Below, piece by piece: positions 6,967-15,769 of a stretch of 17,502 bases of DNA. Every line of letters starts with the position of its first letter. Within the stretch, counting starts at the first letter, position 1. The notes beneath the pieces are model-generated. The model had not been told where the DNA came from. It saw only the letters and a program-made list of their open reading frames with translations, and ran no database searches. The translations under genes were made by a program, and so were the position numbers. This DNA is from Lutibacter sp. (GTDB lineage: Bacteria > Bacteroidota > Bacteroidia > Flavobacteriales > Flavobacteriaceae): NCBI GenBank assembly GCA_004195315.1, contig SDWL01000011.1, forward strand, positions 1-17,502, in the 5' to 3' direction.

Positions 6967-8091
6967 ATGTCTACTAATAATGAAAAACGTGATACCTATT
7001 ACGAAAGCATAATCAAACAAGGTTATAGCCGTAGAGATTTTATGAAATTCTCTACTTATATGGCTGCTTTTATGGGTTTAGAATCTTCTATGGTTGGTCA
7101 AATTGCACAATCATTGGAAAACACACCTCGACTTCCGGTTATTTGGGAACATTATCAAGAATGTACGTGTTGTAGTGAATCTTTTATTAGATCGAATCAC
7201 CCAATAGTAGCTGATATTATTTTAGATAGAATATCGTTAGATTATTCTTTAACCTTAATGGCTGCATCAGGACATCAAGCTGAAGCGGCAAAACATGATA
7301 CCATGAAAAAATACCATGGTGAATACATTTTATGTGTTGAAGGTTCTATACCATTAGGAGATGATGGAAATTATTGCTGTATTGCAGGGAAATCAGCTAA
7401 AGAAACATTTTTGGAAGCAGCGGCAGGAGCAAAAGCAATTATTGCTTGGGGAAGTTGTGCATCAAACGGATGTGTACAAGCTGCAAAACCAAACCCAACT
7501 GAAGCAACACCAATTCATAAAATAGTAAAGAACAAACCAATAATTAGAGTGCCTGGTTGTCCGCCAATTGGAGAAGTTATGGCAGGTGTAATAATGCATG
7601 TAGTAGCTTTTGGACGTTTGCCAAAATTAGATCGTTTAGGTAGACCAAAAGCGTTTTATGGAAAACGAGTTCATGATACTTGTTACAGACGTCCTTATTA
7701 TGATGCTGGCTTATTCGCAGAAACCTTCGACGATGTAAACTCAAAAAAAGGCTATTGTTTATATAAATTAGGTTGTAAAGGGCCTATGACGTATAACGCT
7801 TGCGGTAGTATGAAATGGAATAACGGGGTTAGTTTCCCAATACAGTCTGGTCATGGTTGTATAGGTTGTAGTGAAGAAGATTTCTGGGATAATGGACCTT
7901 TTTATGAAAGAACAACAAAAGTACCAGGTTTTTCAGTTGAAAGTAATGCAGATACCGTTGGTAAAGTGGCCGCAGGTGTTTTAGCTGGTGGAGTGGCAGT
8001 TCATGCAGTTGCTGCTAACATTTCTAAAAGAAAGGAACTCATGGATAGAATAAACAGAGGGAAAACTAATGAAAAAAATATTGATTCTTAA
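6967..8091 (+). CDS. hyaA: [NiFe]-hydrogenase small subunit, oxygen-tolerant type
   Basis: Iron-sulfur subunit of a group 1 membrane-bound uptake hydrogenase; 374 residues. A twin-arginine signal (SRRDFMKF, 21-28) is followed by a hydrophobic stretch. By comparison with E. coli Hyd-1, the mature protein should start near L50 (LENTPRLPV). The proximal cluster has all six cysteines of the [4Fe-3S] type: C66, C68, C69 (ECTCCSES), C164 and C169 (GSCASNGC), and C198 (PGCPP). Distal-cluster ligands are H236, C239, C264 and C270; medial ones are C279, C298 and C301. A C-terminal hydrophobic helix (about 331-350) followed by basic residues anchors the protein facing the periplasm. It is the first gene of the rightward operon, 11 bases before the large subunit. 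Membership of group 1d is inferred from these cysteines. Confidence 0.95.
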   Translation: MSTNNEKRDTYYESIIKQGYSRRDFMKFSTYMAAFMGLESSMVGQIAQSLENTPRLPVIWEHYQECTCCSESFIRSNHPIVADIILDRISLDYSLTLMAASGHQAEAAKHDTMKKYHGEYILCVEGSIPLGDDGNYCCIAGKSAKETFLEAAAGAKAIIAWGSCASNGCVQAAKPNPTEATPIHKIVKNKPIIRVPGCPPIGEVMAGVIMHVVAFGRLPKLDRLGRPKAFYGKRVHDTCYRRPYYDAGLFAETFDDVNSKKGYCLYKLGCKGPMTYNACGSMKWNNGVSFPIQSGHGCIGCSEEDFWDNGPFYERTTKVPGFSVESNADTVGKVAAGVLAGGVAVHAVAANISKRKELMDRINRGKTNEKNIDS

Positions 8092-8102
8092 AACGTATAA
8101 TA

Positions 8103-9839
8103 ATGGCAAATAGAATAGTAGTTGACCCAATTACCAGAATTGAAGGTCATTTAAGAATAGAAGCAGAAATAAAAGATGGCGTTATAGTAGATGCCTTTAG
8201 TTCAAGTACTATGGTTAGGGGTATTGAAAGCATAGTTAAAGGTCGTGATCCTAGAGATGTTTGGGCTTTTGTTCAGCGCACTTGTGGTGTTTGTACTACT
8301 GTACATGCGTTAACATCTGTAAGAGCTGTTGAAGACGCTTTAGGAATTGCTGTACCACCAAATGCAGAAATGGTTCGTAATATTATGGAAGGCGCATTAT
8401 ATATGCATGACCACGCTGTACATTTTTATCATTTACACGCGCTAGATTGGGTAGATATAGTTAACTCATTAAAAGCTGATCCTAAAAAAACTTCTGAAAT
8501 AGCACAAAGTATTTCTAGTTGGCCAAAAAGCTCACCAGGTTATTTTTCGGACATTCAAAAGAGAATTCAAAAATTTGTTGAAAGTGGACAATTAGGGATA
8601 TTTGCAAATGGTTATTGGGGACATTCTCAAATGAAATTACCTGCAGAAGTCAATTTATTAGCAGTTGCACATTATTTAGAAGCTTTAGAATGGCAAAAAG
8701 AAATCGTAAAAGTTCACACCATATTTGGAGGTAAAAATCCACATCCAAACTATTTAGTTGGAGGGATGGCATGTGCAATAAATTCAGACGGTGCAGGTGG
8801 TTTAAATGCAGAGCGTTTAATGCATGTTGAAAAGTTATTGAAAGATGGAAAAGAGTTTATTGATAAGGTTTATATTCCAGATTTATTAGCAATTGCTTCA
8901 TTTTATAAAGATTGGGGAGGAATTGGTAAAGGTGTTGGTAATTATATGTCTTATGGAGATTTCCCTACAAATGGTTATGCAGATTTATCAAGTTTTAAAT
9001 TTCAACAAGGAGTTATATTAAATAGAGATTTATCTAAAGTTCATGATGTAGATCATAGAAGTACTGATGAAATAGAAGAGTTTGTAAGCAATTCTTGGTA
9101 CGATAATTATGCAGAAGGTAAAGACAAAGGAAGGCATCCTTGGGATGGTGAAACTAATATTAAATATACAGGACCAAAACCACCTTACGAACATTTAAAT
9201 GTTGAAGAAGCATATAGCTTTATTAAAACACCACGTTGGAAAGGAATGCCTATGGAAGTTGGTCCACTAGCACGTTTGTTAGTAGGTTATGGAAGAGGTA
9301 ACAAAGAAATTCAAGATGCTGTAAATGGCGCATTATCTCATTTAAATGTTCCTGTTGATGCTTTATTCTCAACATTAGGAAGAACAGCTGCACGTGGTAT
9401 TGAAACGCAATTAGTTGCGAATTGGACCTTAGAATTCTTCGATACGCTAATGAACAATATTAAAAATGGTGATGAACGTATGGCAAACACAGAAAGTTGG
9501 GAACCATCATCATGGCCAAAAGAAGCTAAAGGTGTAGGGTTTTGTGAAGCACCAAGAGGAGCCTTAGCACATTGGATTAAAATTAAAGATGAAAAAACTG
9601 AAAATTATCAAATGGTTGTTCCTTCTACTTGGAATGCATCTCCGAGAGATCCAAAAGGGCAGCGTTCTGCATATGAAGAGGCTTTAATTGGCACACCAGT
9701 TGCTGATCCTAATTTACCCTTAGAAATTATAAGAACAATTCATTCATTTGATCCTTGCCTTGCTTGTGCGGTTCATTTATATGATGAACACGGAAAACAT
9801 ATTTCACAAGTTCAAAATATTGCAAGTTGCGATAGTTAA
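8103..9839 (+). CDS. hyaB: [NiFe]-hydrogenase large (catalytic) subunit
   Basis: Subunit holding the Ni-Fe(CN)2CO active site that splits H2; 578 residues. The L1 motif is RTCGVC (C61, C64) with H68; the L2 motif is DPCLACAVH (C552, C555, H558). R485, in CEAPRGALAHW, matches the active-site canopy arginine of Hyd-1. Maturation should cut after H558 and remove 20 residues, somewhat longer than the about 15 of E. coli HyaB, ending in SCDS. It has no export signal of its own and would be carried by the small subunit's Tat signal after folding, as known for the family. The start MANRIVVDPITRIEGHLRIE is typical. Confidence 0.96.
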   Translation: MANRIVVDPITRIEGHLRIEAEIKDGVIVDAFSSSTMVRGIESIVKGRDPRDVWAFVQRTCGVCTTVHALTSVRAVEDALGIAVPPNAEMVRNIMEGALYMHDHAVHFYHLHALDWVDIVNSLKADPKKTSEIAQSISSWPKSSPGYFSDIQKRIQKFVESGQLGIFANGYWGHSQMKLPAEVNLLAVAHYLEALEWQKEIVKVHTIFGGKNPHPNYLVGGMACAINSDGAGGLNAERLMHVEKLLKDGKEFIDKVYIPDLLAIASFYKDWGGIGKGVGNYMSYGDFPTNGYADLSSFKFQQGVILNRDLSKVHDVDHRSTDEIEEFVSNSWYDNYAEGKDKGRHPWDGETNIKYTGPKPPYEHLNVEEAYSFIKTPRWKGMPMEVGPLARLLVGYGRGNKEIQDAVNGALSHLNVPVDALFSTLGRTAARGIETQLVANWTLEFFDTLMNNIKNGDERMANTESWEPSSWPKEAKGVGFCEAPRGALAHWIKIKDEKTENYQMVVPSTWNASPRDPKGQRSAYEEALIGTPVADPNLPLEIIRTIHSFDPCLACAVHLYDEHGKHISQVQNIASCDS

Positions 9840-9849
9840 AATTTATATT

Positions 9850-10566
9850 ATGGAAACTAAAAATTTTAAACGAGTTATGGTTTGGGAATTACCAGTGCGA
9901 TTTTTTCATTGGATAAATGTTCTCACAATTACTACGCTTGCTCTCACTGGATTTTTAATAGCCAATCCACCAGCATTACAATCAAGTGCTGAGGCAACAA
10001 ATTTGCATTCATTTGGAATTGTAAGATTTATTCATTTTACAGCTGCATATATTTTCTTCTTTAATGCCATTTTAAGATTTTATTGGGCTTTTGTTGGGAA
10101 TAAATATGCAAGTTGGAAAGCATTTTGGCCTTTTAGCAATAAATTATGGAATAACTTTTGGCACGTTTTAAAAATTGATGTTATGCTCTTAAATGAAGAT
10201 CATCCTGATGTAAAGAATATTAGCGTAGGTCATAATAGTGTAGCAACATTGTCATATTTAGCGTTATTTTTTTTAGCGGCTATTCAAATTTTTACTGGCT
10301 TTGCATTATTTGCTGACACATCAGGTTGGTGGTTACCAAAACTTTTTAGTTGGGTAACACCTTTGTTAGGGAGCGATTTTATGGTAAGAACCATTCATCA
10401 TATTTCAACATGGATATTTATACTATTTAGCTTAATACATATTTATTTAGTTTTTTACCATGATTGGTTAGAAGGTAGAGGAGTAGTTTCTTCAATGTTT
10501 GGTGGTTATAAATTTGTACGAGAAGATAGAGTTATTAAATCTAAAAAATTGCCGAAAAAGAAATAG
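9850..10566 (+). CDS. hyaC: Hydrogenase b-type cytochrome subunit
   Basis: Di-heme membrane protein that takes electrons from the small subunit to the quinone pool; 238 residues, close to E. coli HyaC. The start is the ATG at 9850 (METKNFKRVMVWELPVRFFHW), ten bases after the large-subunit stop. The same frame is open further upstream to 9748, but that part overlaps the large-subunit gene and looks non-coding. Four hydrophobic segments are visible (about 22-38, 58-80, 132-156, 181-203). Candidate heme ligands are H20, H62, H183 or H184, and H197. Its presence between the structural and maturation genes indicates that the hydrogenase is respiratory and membrane-attached. Confidence 0.93.
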   Translation: METKNFKRVMVWELPVRFFHWINVLTITTLALTGFLIANPPALQSSAEATNLHSFGIVRFIHFTAAYIFFFNAILRFYWAFVGNKYASWKAFWPFSNKLWNNFWHVLKIDVMLLNEDHPDVKNISVGHNSVATLSYLALFFLAAIQIFTGFALFADTSGWWLPKLFSWVTPLLGSDFMVRTIHHISTWIFILFSLIHIYLVFYHDWLEGRGVVSSMFGGYKFVREDRVIKSKKLPKKK

Positions 10567-10593
10567 GGGATAATTGCTTATTCAAAGATTATA

Positions 10594-10639
10594 GTAAATT
10601 CATCGTGTAGATATATAAACAGGGTGGATTTACTTTTTT
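10594..10639 (+). terminator. Weak hairpin plus T-run between cytochrome b and protease genes
   Basis: GTAAATTC (10594-10601) can pair with GGATTTAC (10626-10633, one T-G wobble) and is followed by six T (10634-10639). The 24-base loop makes it weak. It sits in the 83-base gap that divides structural from maturation genes, so it may attenuate transcription or protect the structural mRNA end. It is unlikely to be a full stop, since no clear new promoter follows. Confidence 0.35.
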
Positions 10640-10649
10640 AAATTTAAAA

Positions 10650-11183
10650 ATGAAAAAAGAAGAAAAAACACCAGTAGCCATTAGTAGTGATGCATATTTT
10701 TTTGAAAAAGATAAATCAAAAAGTATTTTAATCATGGGTGTTGGTAATTATTTAATGGGTGACGAAGGAATTGGAGTGCAGGTTATTCAAGAAATGGCAA
10801 AAAATGAATTACCCCATTATATTGATATATTGGATGGAGGAACAGGTGGGTTTTTATTGTTAAATTGCTTTGAGGCATATTCAACAGTAATTTTTATTGA
10901 TGCTACTATGGATGGAAAACCTGCAGGGTCAATTTCGTTAATTCGCCCAAAATTTGCTTCCGACTTCCCTTCAGCATTAAGTGTACATGATGTAGGTTTA
11001 AAAGATATGATTGAAGCAGTTTATTTAATGGATAAAGTGCCTGATATTCACCTATTTACGGTGTCTATTGAAGAAATAGTACCTATGACACTTGAGTTAA
11101 ACCTAAAAGTAAAGGAGTCAATTCCTATAATTATTAAAGACATTTTAATACATTCTGAAGAACTTCACTTAAAAAAAGTGTAA
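10650..11183 (+). CDS. hyaD: Hydrogenase maturation endopeptidase (M52, HyaD/HybD-like)
   Basis: Protease that removes the C-terminal tail of the large subunit once nickel is in place; 177 residues. GVGNYLMGDEGIGV (30-43) is the family signature. E39, D84 (FIDA) and H113 (SVHDVG) match the nickel-sensing residues E16, D62 and H93 of E. coli HybD. Compared with HybD there is an N-terminal extension of about 23 residues (MKKEEKTPVAISSDAYFFEK...) of unknown role. A start at a later codon would remove it, but no better start is visible. It lies 30 bases before hypF. Confidence 0.93.
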   Translation: MKKEEKTPVAISSDAYFFEKDKSKSILIMGVGNYLMGDEGIGVQVIQEMAKNELPHYIDILDGGTGGFLLLNCFEAYSTVIFIDATMDGKPAGSISLIRPKFASDFPSALSVHDVGLKDMIEAVYLMDKVPDIHLFTVSIEEIVPMTLELNLKVKESIPIIIKDILIHSEELHLKKV

Positions 11184-11213
11184 ATTTAGAATGTGTTTAA
11201 AGTTAAAAACTGA

Positions 11214-13469
11214 ATGTTAAAAACCTATAAAATCGCTATTTCCGGACAAGTACAAGGCGTGGGTTTTCGTCCGTATGTTTATAGTTTAGCTATTGAATTT
11301 TCTTTAAAAGGAACTATTTCTAATAATGAAGAAGGTGTTATCATATTTGTATCAGGATTTGATGATTCAGCACAAAAATTTTACCATAAACTAGTACAAT
11401 TTCCACCTCCTGTTTCTATTATAAAAGATAGTTCATTTTTACTAATCGATTTTCAGTCATTTGATGATTTTAAAATCATTCCATCAAAAAAAAATGGAAT
11501 CTTAAATTTGCCACTAACACCAGATTTTGCTATCTGTGATAATTGTAAAAAAGACATTAAAAATCCGGATAATCATCGATTTAATTACGCGTTTACCAAC
11601 TGTGTTCATTGTGGCCCTCGTTGGGCGATTACTCAAACATTTCCTTTTGAAAGAAATCATACAAGTATAGGTGAATTTCAAATGTGTGAACAATGTAAAA
11701 AAGAATATATTTCACCAATTGACAGAAGATTTCATTCACAAACTAATACCTGTTCGACTTGTGGAATTCACTTGTATTTGGTTGATGCAGCTTCTAATAA
11801 AATTGAAATTTCACAACACAATTTATTTAAAGAAATAGCAAAATTACTTTCTGAAGGGAATATCATTGCAATTAAAAACACAAGTGGCTATTTGTTATGC
11901 TGTAGTGCTAAAGATCAGGAAGTAGTACTTAAATTACGTATTAAAAAAAACAGACCGAAAAAGCCTTTTGCAGTTTTGTACCCTTCAATGGAATTTCTTG
12001 AAAGAGAATTAAAACTGAATGAAAAGCAGAGGAAATATTTAACATCAATTGAACGTCCAATTACTATTATTTCTTCAAGAAATTATAAAGGAAGTATTGT
12101 ATTAAATGAAGTTGCTCCAGGTTTAAACCAGTTGGGTGTAATGCTTCCATATACTGGAATTTTACAGTTGTTAGCAAATGAATTGGATTTCCCGATAGTT
12201 GCCACAAGTGGGAATATTCATGGCTCACCTATTATTAATGAAAATGAAGATGCCATTGAAAAATTAAATAATGTAGCCGATTATTTTTTGCAGCATAATT
12301 TACAAATTAAACATCCTCAAGATGATTCAGTAGTTAAGTTTAGTGCTAAATTTAATCAAGAGGTTCTATTTCGAAGATCACGTGGTTACGCTCCTAACTA
12401 TTTTAATTTGACCGTAAATTCACCTGAAAAAATAATGGCAATGGGAGCTGACTTAAAAAGTAGCATTGCTTTTTTGCCAAACAACTATTTGTATGTGAGT
12501 CAGTATCTTGGAAATTTAGAAAATTTTGATGTTTACAATCGTTTTTCATCTGAAGTAAACTCGTTTATAAACATTTTTGAACAACAACCCAAAGTTCTTT
12601 TGGTTGACAAGCATCCTTTGTATTATAGCACACAATTTGGTAAAGAATTGGCTCAAAAAGTAAATGCTAAATTAGTGGAGGTTCAACATCATAAAGCCCA
12701 TTTTTCAGCAATTTTAAGCGAACATGATCTCTTTAATGAAAAAGTTTTAGGAGTTGTTTTTGACGGGACAGGTTTTGGTGATGATGGACAAATTTGGGGT
12801 GGAGAATTTTTTAATTATGAAGCTAATAAAATTGAAAGAATTAATCATTTTGAATATTTTGATTGGTTGTTAGGAGATAAAATGTCTAAAGAACCAAAAC
12901 TTTCTTTATTCTCGTTAGCTTCAGAAGAAATGGAAACTATTTTAGCTGAAAAATTTACCTCAAACGAATTAAATTCATATCAATATTTAAAGGAAAATAA
13001 CAAACTAAAAACATCATCAATAGGGAGGTTATTTGACGCTGTTGCTTCATTGTTAAATATTACAGATTATAATTCTTACGAAGGCGAAGCAGCTATTCTT
13101 CTAGAGAATTTAGTAACGAAATATGATTTGGCTTTTTGTAAAAGTTATTTAAATAGTATTGAAACCGAAATTTCTTCCAAAGAAATAATTAAAAATATTG
13201 CTATTGATTTTAAAAACGGAGTGTTAAAAGAAACTATTGTTGTAAATTTTATTTTTACTTTGGCAAATGTAATTATTGAAATAGCAAAAATTAATAATTA
13301 CAGTCATATTGCAGCAAGTGGAGGTGTTTTTCAAAATACCACATTGGTAGATATGTTATTAGAACTAGCGCAAAAAGATCTTAAATTGTATTTTCATAAA
13401 GAATTATCACCAAATGATGAAAATATTTCTTTTGGACAACTCCAATACTATTCAAATATAAAAAATTAA
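11214..13469 (+). CDS. hypF: Carbamoyltransferase HypF
   Basis: Converts carbamoyl phosphate plus ATP into a carbamoyl-adenylate and transfers the carbamoyl group to the C-terminal cysteine of HypE, the first step of cyanide-ligand synthesis; 751 residues, full length. Domains in order: acylphosphatase-like (1-90, GQVQGVGFRPYV at 11-22), two zinc fingers with eight cysteines (C108, C111, C130, C133, C158, C161, C180, C183), YrdC-like (about 200-385, including KKNRPKKPFAVL and ATSGNIHGSPI), and Kae1-like (about 405-751) with the metal motif HHKAH (492-496), FDGTGFGDDGQIWGGEF and ASGGVFQN. Nothing is missing. It lies three bases before hypD, so translation is probably coupled. Confidence 0.96.
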   Translation: MLKTYKIAISGQVQGVGFRPYVYSLAIEFSLKGTISNNEEGVIIFVSGFDDSAQKFYHKLVQFPPPVSIIKDSSFLLIDFQSFDDFKIIPSKKNGILNLPLTPDFAICDNCKKDIKNPDNHRFNYAFTNCVHCGPRWAITQTFPFERNHTSIGEFQMCEQCKKEYISPIDRRFHSQTNTCSTCGIHLYLVDAASNKIEISQHNLFKEIAKLLSEGNIIAIKNTSGYLLCCSAKDQEVVLKLRIKKNRPKKPFAVLYPSMEFLERELKLNEKQRKYLTSIERPITIISSRNYKGSIVLNEVAPGLNQLGVMLPYTGILQLLANELDFPIVATSGNIHGSPIINENEDAIEKLNNVADYFLQHNLQIKHPQDDSVVKFSAKFNQEVLFRRSRGYAPNYFNLTVNSPEKIMAMGADLKSSIAFLPNNYLYVSQYLGNLENFDVYNRFSSEVNSFINIFEQQPKVLLVDKHPLYYSTQFGKELAQKVNAKLVEVQHHKAHFSAILSEHDLFNEKVLGVVFDGTGFGDDGQIWGGEFFNYEANKIERINHFEYFDWLLGDKMSKEPKLSLFSLASEEMETILAEKFTSNELNSYQYLKENNKLKTSSIGRLFDAVASLLNITDYNSYEGEAAILLENLVTKYDLAFCKSYLNSIETEISSKEIIKNIAIDFKNGVLKETIVVNFIFTLANVIIEIAKINNYSHIAASGGVFQNTTLVDMLLELAQKDLKLYFHKELSPNDENISFGQLQYYSNIKN

Positions 13470-13472
13470 AGA

Positions 13473-14564
13473 ATGAAGTATCTAAACGAATACCGAAATT
13501 TTGAAGCCACTAAAAAGGTTTTAGATGAAATTCATAAAATAACAACGAGTAGATGGAATATTATGGAAATTTGTGGTGGACAAACACATAGTTTGGTGAA
13601 AAATGGTATTTTAGAATTACTTCCTGAAAAAGTAAGAATGATTCATGGTCCTGGCTGTCCTGTTTGTGTAACGCCTTTAAATTTAATTGATAAAGCTATT
13701 GAATTATTAGAACAAGGAGTCATCGTTTGTTCTTTTGGAGATATGATTAGAGTGCCAGGGAGTAAAAAAAGTTTGTTAGAAGCCAAAGCACTTGGTGGAG
13801 ATTTACGAATTTTATATTCACCCATTGAAGCAGTTTCAATTGCAAAACAAAACCCAGATAAAGAGGTTGTGTTTTTTGCTGTTGGGTTTGAAACTACAGC
13901 TCCAGCAAATGCGTTATCGGTTTTACATGCAGAAAAAGAAGGTATTAACAATTATTCAATTTTAGCATCACACGTGTTAGTTCCTCCAGCCATGGAAGCT
14001 ATTTTAGATGACGAATTATGTAGTATTGATGGGTTTTTAGCGGCGGGTCATGTATGTGCCATTATGGGGATACAGGAATATTATCCGTTAGTTGATAAAT
14101 ATAAAATACCAATTATAGTTACGGGTTTTGAACCTTTAGATTTGGTTCAAGGTATTTATATGGCAGTAAAACAATTAGAAGAAGGTAACTATAAATTAGA
14201 AAATCAGTACGCTCGCATTGTAAAAGAACATGGGAATGAAGCAGCGATTGATATTATTAAAAAAGTATTTGAAGTTGGCAATAGAGAATGGCGAGGCATT
14301 GGTGAAATTCCAAATAGTGGCTACATAATTAAAGAAGCCTATAGGAAATATGATGCTGAATCAAAATTTAATATCTGTTATATAAAAGTTCCAGAAAATT
14401 CCAATTGTATTGCAGGTGAAATTTTAAAGGGAATCAAAAAACCAAATCAGTGCAATCAGTTTAGTAAAACGTGTAAGCCAGCAAACCCATTAGGAGCTCC
14501 AATGGTTTCTTCGGAAGGAGCTTGTGCAGCATATTATCATTTTTCAAATAATTTAATAGACTAA
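13473..14564 (+). CDS. hypD: Hydrogenase maturation iron-sulfur protein HypD
   Basis: Scaffold that, with HypC, assembles the Fe(CN)2CO unit; 363 residues. The active-site cysteine C34 is in MEICGGQTHS; the redox pair C62/C65 is in HGPGCPVCVTP. VGFETTAP is conserved. The [4Fe-4S] cluster cysteines near the C-terminus are C312, C327, C334 and C351. All key residues are present. It is tightly packed between hypF and hypE, with 3-base gaps on each side. Confidence 0.96.
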   Translation: MKYLNEYRNFEATKKVLDEIHKITTSRWNIMEICGGQTHSLVKNGILELLPEKVRMIHGPGCPVCVTPLNLIDKAIELLEQGVIVCSFGDMIRVPGSKKSLLEAKALGGDLRILYSPIEAVSIAKQNPDKEVVFFAVGFETTAPANALSVLHAEKEGINNYSILASHVLVPPAMEAILDDELCSIDGFLAAGHVCAIMGIQEYYPLVDKYKIPIIVTGFEPLDLVQGIYMAVKQLEEGNYKLENQYARIVKEHGNEAAIDIIKKVFEVGNREWRGIGEIPNSGYIIKEAYRKYDAESKFNICYIKVPENSNCIAGEILKGIKKPNQCNQFSKTCKPANPLGAPMVSSEGACAAYYHFSNNLID

Positions 14565-14567
14565 AAA

Positions 14568-15593
14568 ATGAACATAGAAGATATAGGATTTGAAACTATT
14601 AATTTGGGACATGGAAGCGGAGGAGAACTCACCAAAATTTTATTAGATAAAATAATTTTCACAACATTTAGCAATCCTTTTTTAGATCAAAAGCATGATG
14701 GGTCTATCGTGAAATTTAATGGTAAAATTGCTATTTCTACGGATAGTTTTGTAATTACACCCATTTTTTTTAAAGGTGGAGATATTGGTAGTTTAGCTGT
14801 TCATGGCACTGTTAATGATGTTGCCATGTGTGGAGGAATTCCAAAGTATTTATCTTTAGCATTTATTATTGAAGAAGGATTAAAAGTTTCAGAATTTATA
14901 CAAATTGTTCAATCTATTAAAAAAACAGCAGACGAAAGTGGTGTCTTAATAATTACAGGAGATACCAAAGTAGTGGAAAGAGGGAAAGGCGATAAAATAT
15001 TTATAAATACAACTGGATTTGGAGAAATACATCCTAAGGCTAATATTTCGGTTCATAATATAAAAGAAGGTGATAAAATTCTAGTGAATGGGCTTATTGC
15101 TCAGCACGGAATGGCAATTATGAGTGAGCGAGAAGGGTTACAATTTGAATCGAATATAGAAAGCGATTCAACTAATTTAAACTTTTTAGTACAGGATTTG
15201 TTAGACCAATTTGGAGGGAAAATTAAGTTATTTCGAGATCCAACTCGTGGTGGTTTAGGAACTGTTTTACACGAAATAGCCAATGATATCTCTAAAGGTG
15301 TATTTTTAAAAGAAGAGTTTATTCCATTAGAAAGACAAGTAGCAGCGGGTTGTGAGATGTTAGGTTTGGATCCCATGTATGTTGCAAATGAAGGTGTTTT
15401 TTTAGTGATTGTAGATCCAAGTGTTGTAACGGAAGTTTTAGCATTAATGAAAAACCATGAAAAAGGTAAAAATGCTGCATTAATTGGTGAAATTACAAGT
15501 GAACATCCAAATAAAGTAGTTATGCAAAGTTTGATTGGGGGCAAAAGAATTGTGAGTCCGTTAGTTGGTGAACAATTACCGAGAATTTGTTAA
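14568..15593 (+). CDS. hypE: Hydrogenase maturation protein HypE
   Basis: ATP-dependent dehydratase that turns the carbamoyl group received from HypF into a thiocyanate on its own C-terminal cysteine; 341 residues. The diagnostic C-terminus PRIC is intact (C341). The N-terminal LGHGSGGELTK and the segments STDSFVITP, GTVNDVAMCG and RDPTRGGLGTVLHEIA are typical of the PurM/AIR-synthase-like ATP-binding fold. It is the last gene of the rightward operon, and a bidirectional terminator lies about 175 bases downstream. Confidence 0.96.
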   Translation: MNIEDIGFETINLGHGSGGELTKILLDKIIFTTFSNPFLDQKHDGSIVKFNGKIAISTDSFVITPIFFKGGDIGSLAVHGTVNDVAMCGGIPKYLSLAFIIEEGLKVSEFIQIVQSIKKTADESGVLIITGDTKVVERGKGDKIFINTTGFGEIHPKANISVHNIKEGDKILVNGLIAQHGMAIMSEREGLQFESNIESDSTNLNFLVQDLLDQFGGKIKLFRDPTRGGLGTVLHEIANDISKGVFLKEEFIPLERQVAAGCEMLGLDPMYVANEGVFLVIVDPSVVTEVLALMKNHEKGKNAALIGEITSEHPNKVVMQSLIGGKRIVSPLVGEQLPRIC

Positions 15594-15614
15594 TTAAAAT
15601 TGGTTTGCCACTAT

Positions 15615-15707
15615 TCAATAAATACCTAAAATAAAGGCAAACAAACCACTTGCTAATATAATTCCTTTGAAAAAGGTTTCATTGTCATACTTTTTGCCAT
15701 AATTCAA
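15615..15707 (-). pseudogene. Possible remnant or tiny membrane-peptide ORF
   Basis: On the minus strand, a 30-codon frame from a TTG at 15707 reads MNYGKKYDNETFFKGI and then a hydrophobic run (ILASGLFAFILGIY) to a stop. A charged head followed by one membrane-like helix is more protein-like than random A/T-rich sequence. An in-frame stop lies just upstream, and there is no ATG or clear ribosome signal. It could be the tail of a decayed membrane protein, a very short membrane peptide, or chance. The rest of the 225-base spacer between hypE and ssb holds only the terminator. Confidence 0.2.
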
Positions 15708-15769
15708 ATATATAATTTATAGCCTTAAAAAAATAGTAACATCAAAACTAGACAATCCACAATAAGTAA

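Noticed and set aside
9748..9849. Upstream extension of the cytochrome b reading frame (MILALLVRFIYMMNTEN...)
   Set aside because: It lies over the conserved 3' end of the large-subunit gene in another frame, and HyaC proteins start at METKNF-like sequences matching the ATG at 9850.
13643..13951. Minus-strand ORF of 102 codons opposite hypD
   Set aside because: Shadow of the conserved HypD region containing PGCPVC and VGFETTAP; nothing supports translation.
15101..15544. Minus-strand ORF of 147 codons opposite hypE
   Set aside because: Antisense shadow of a gene with a complete set of HypE motifs; no recognisable domain of its own.
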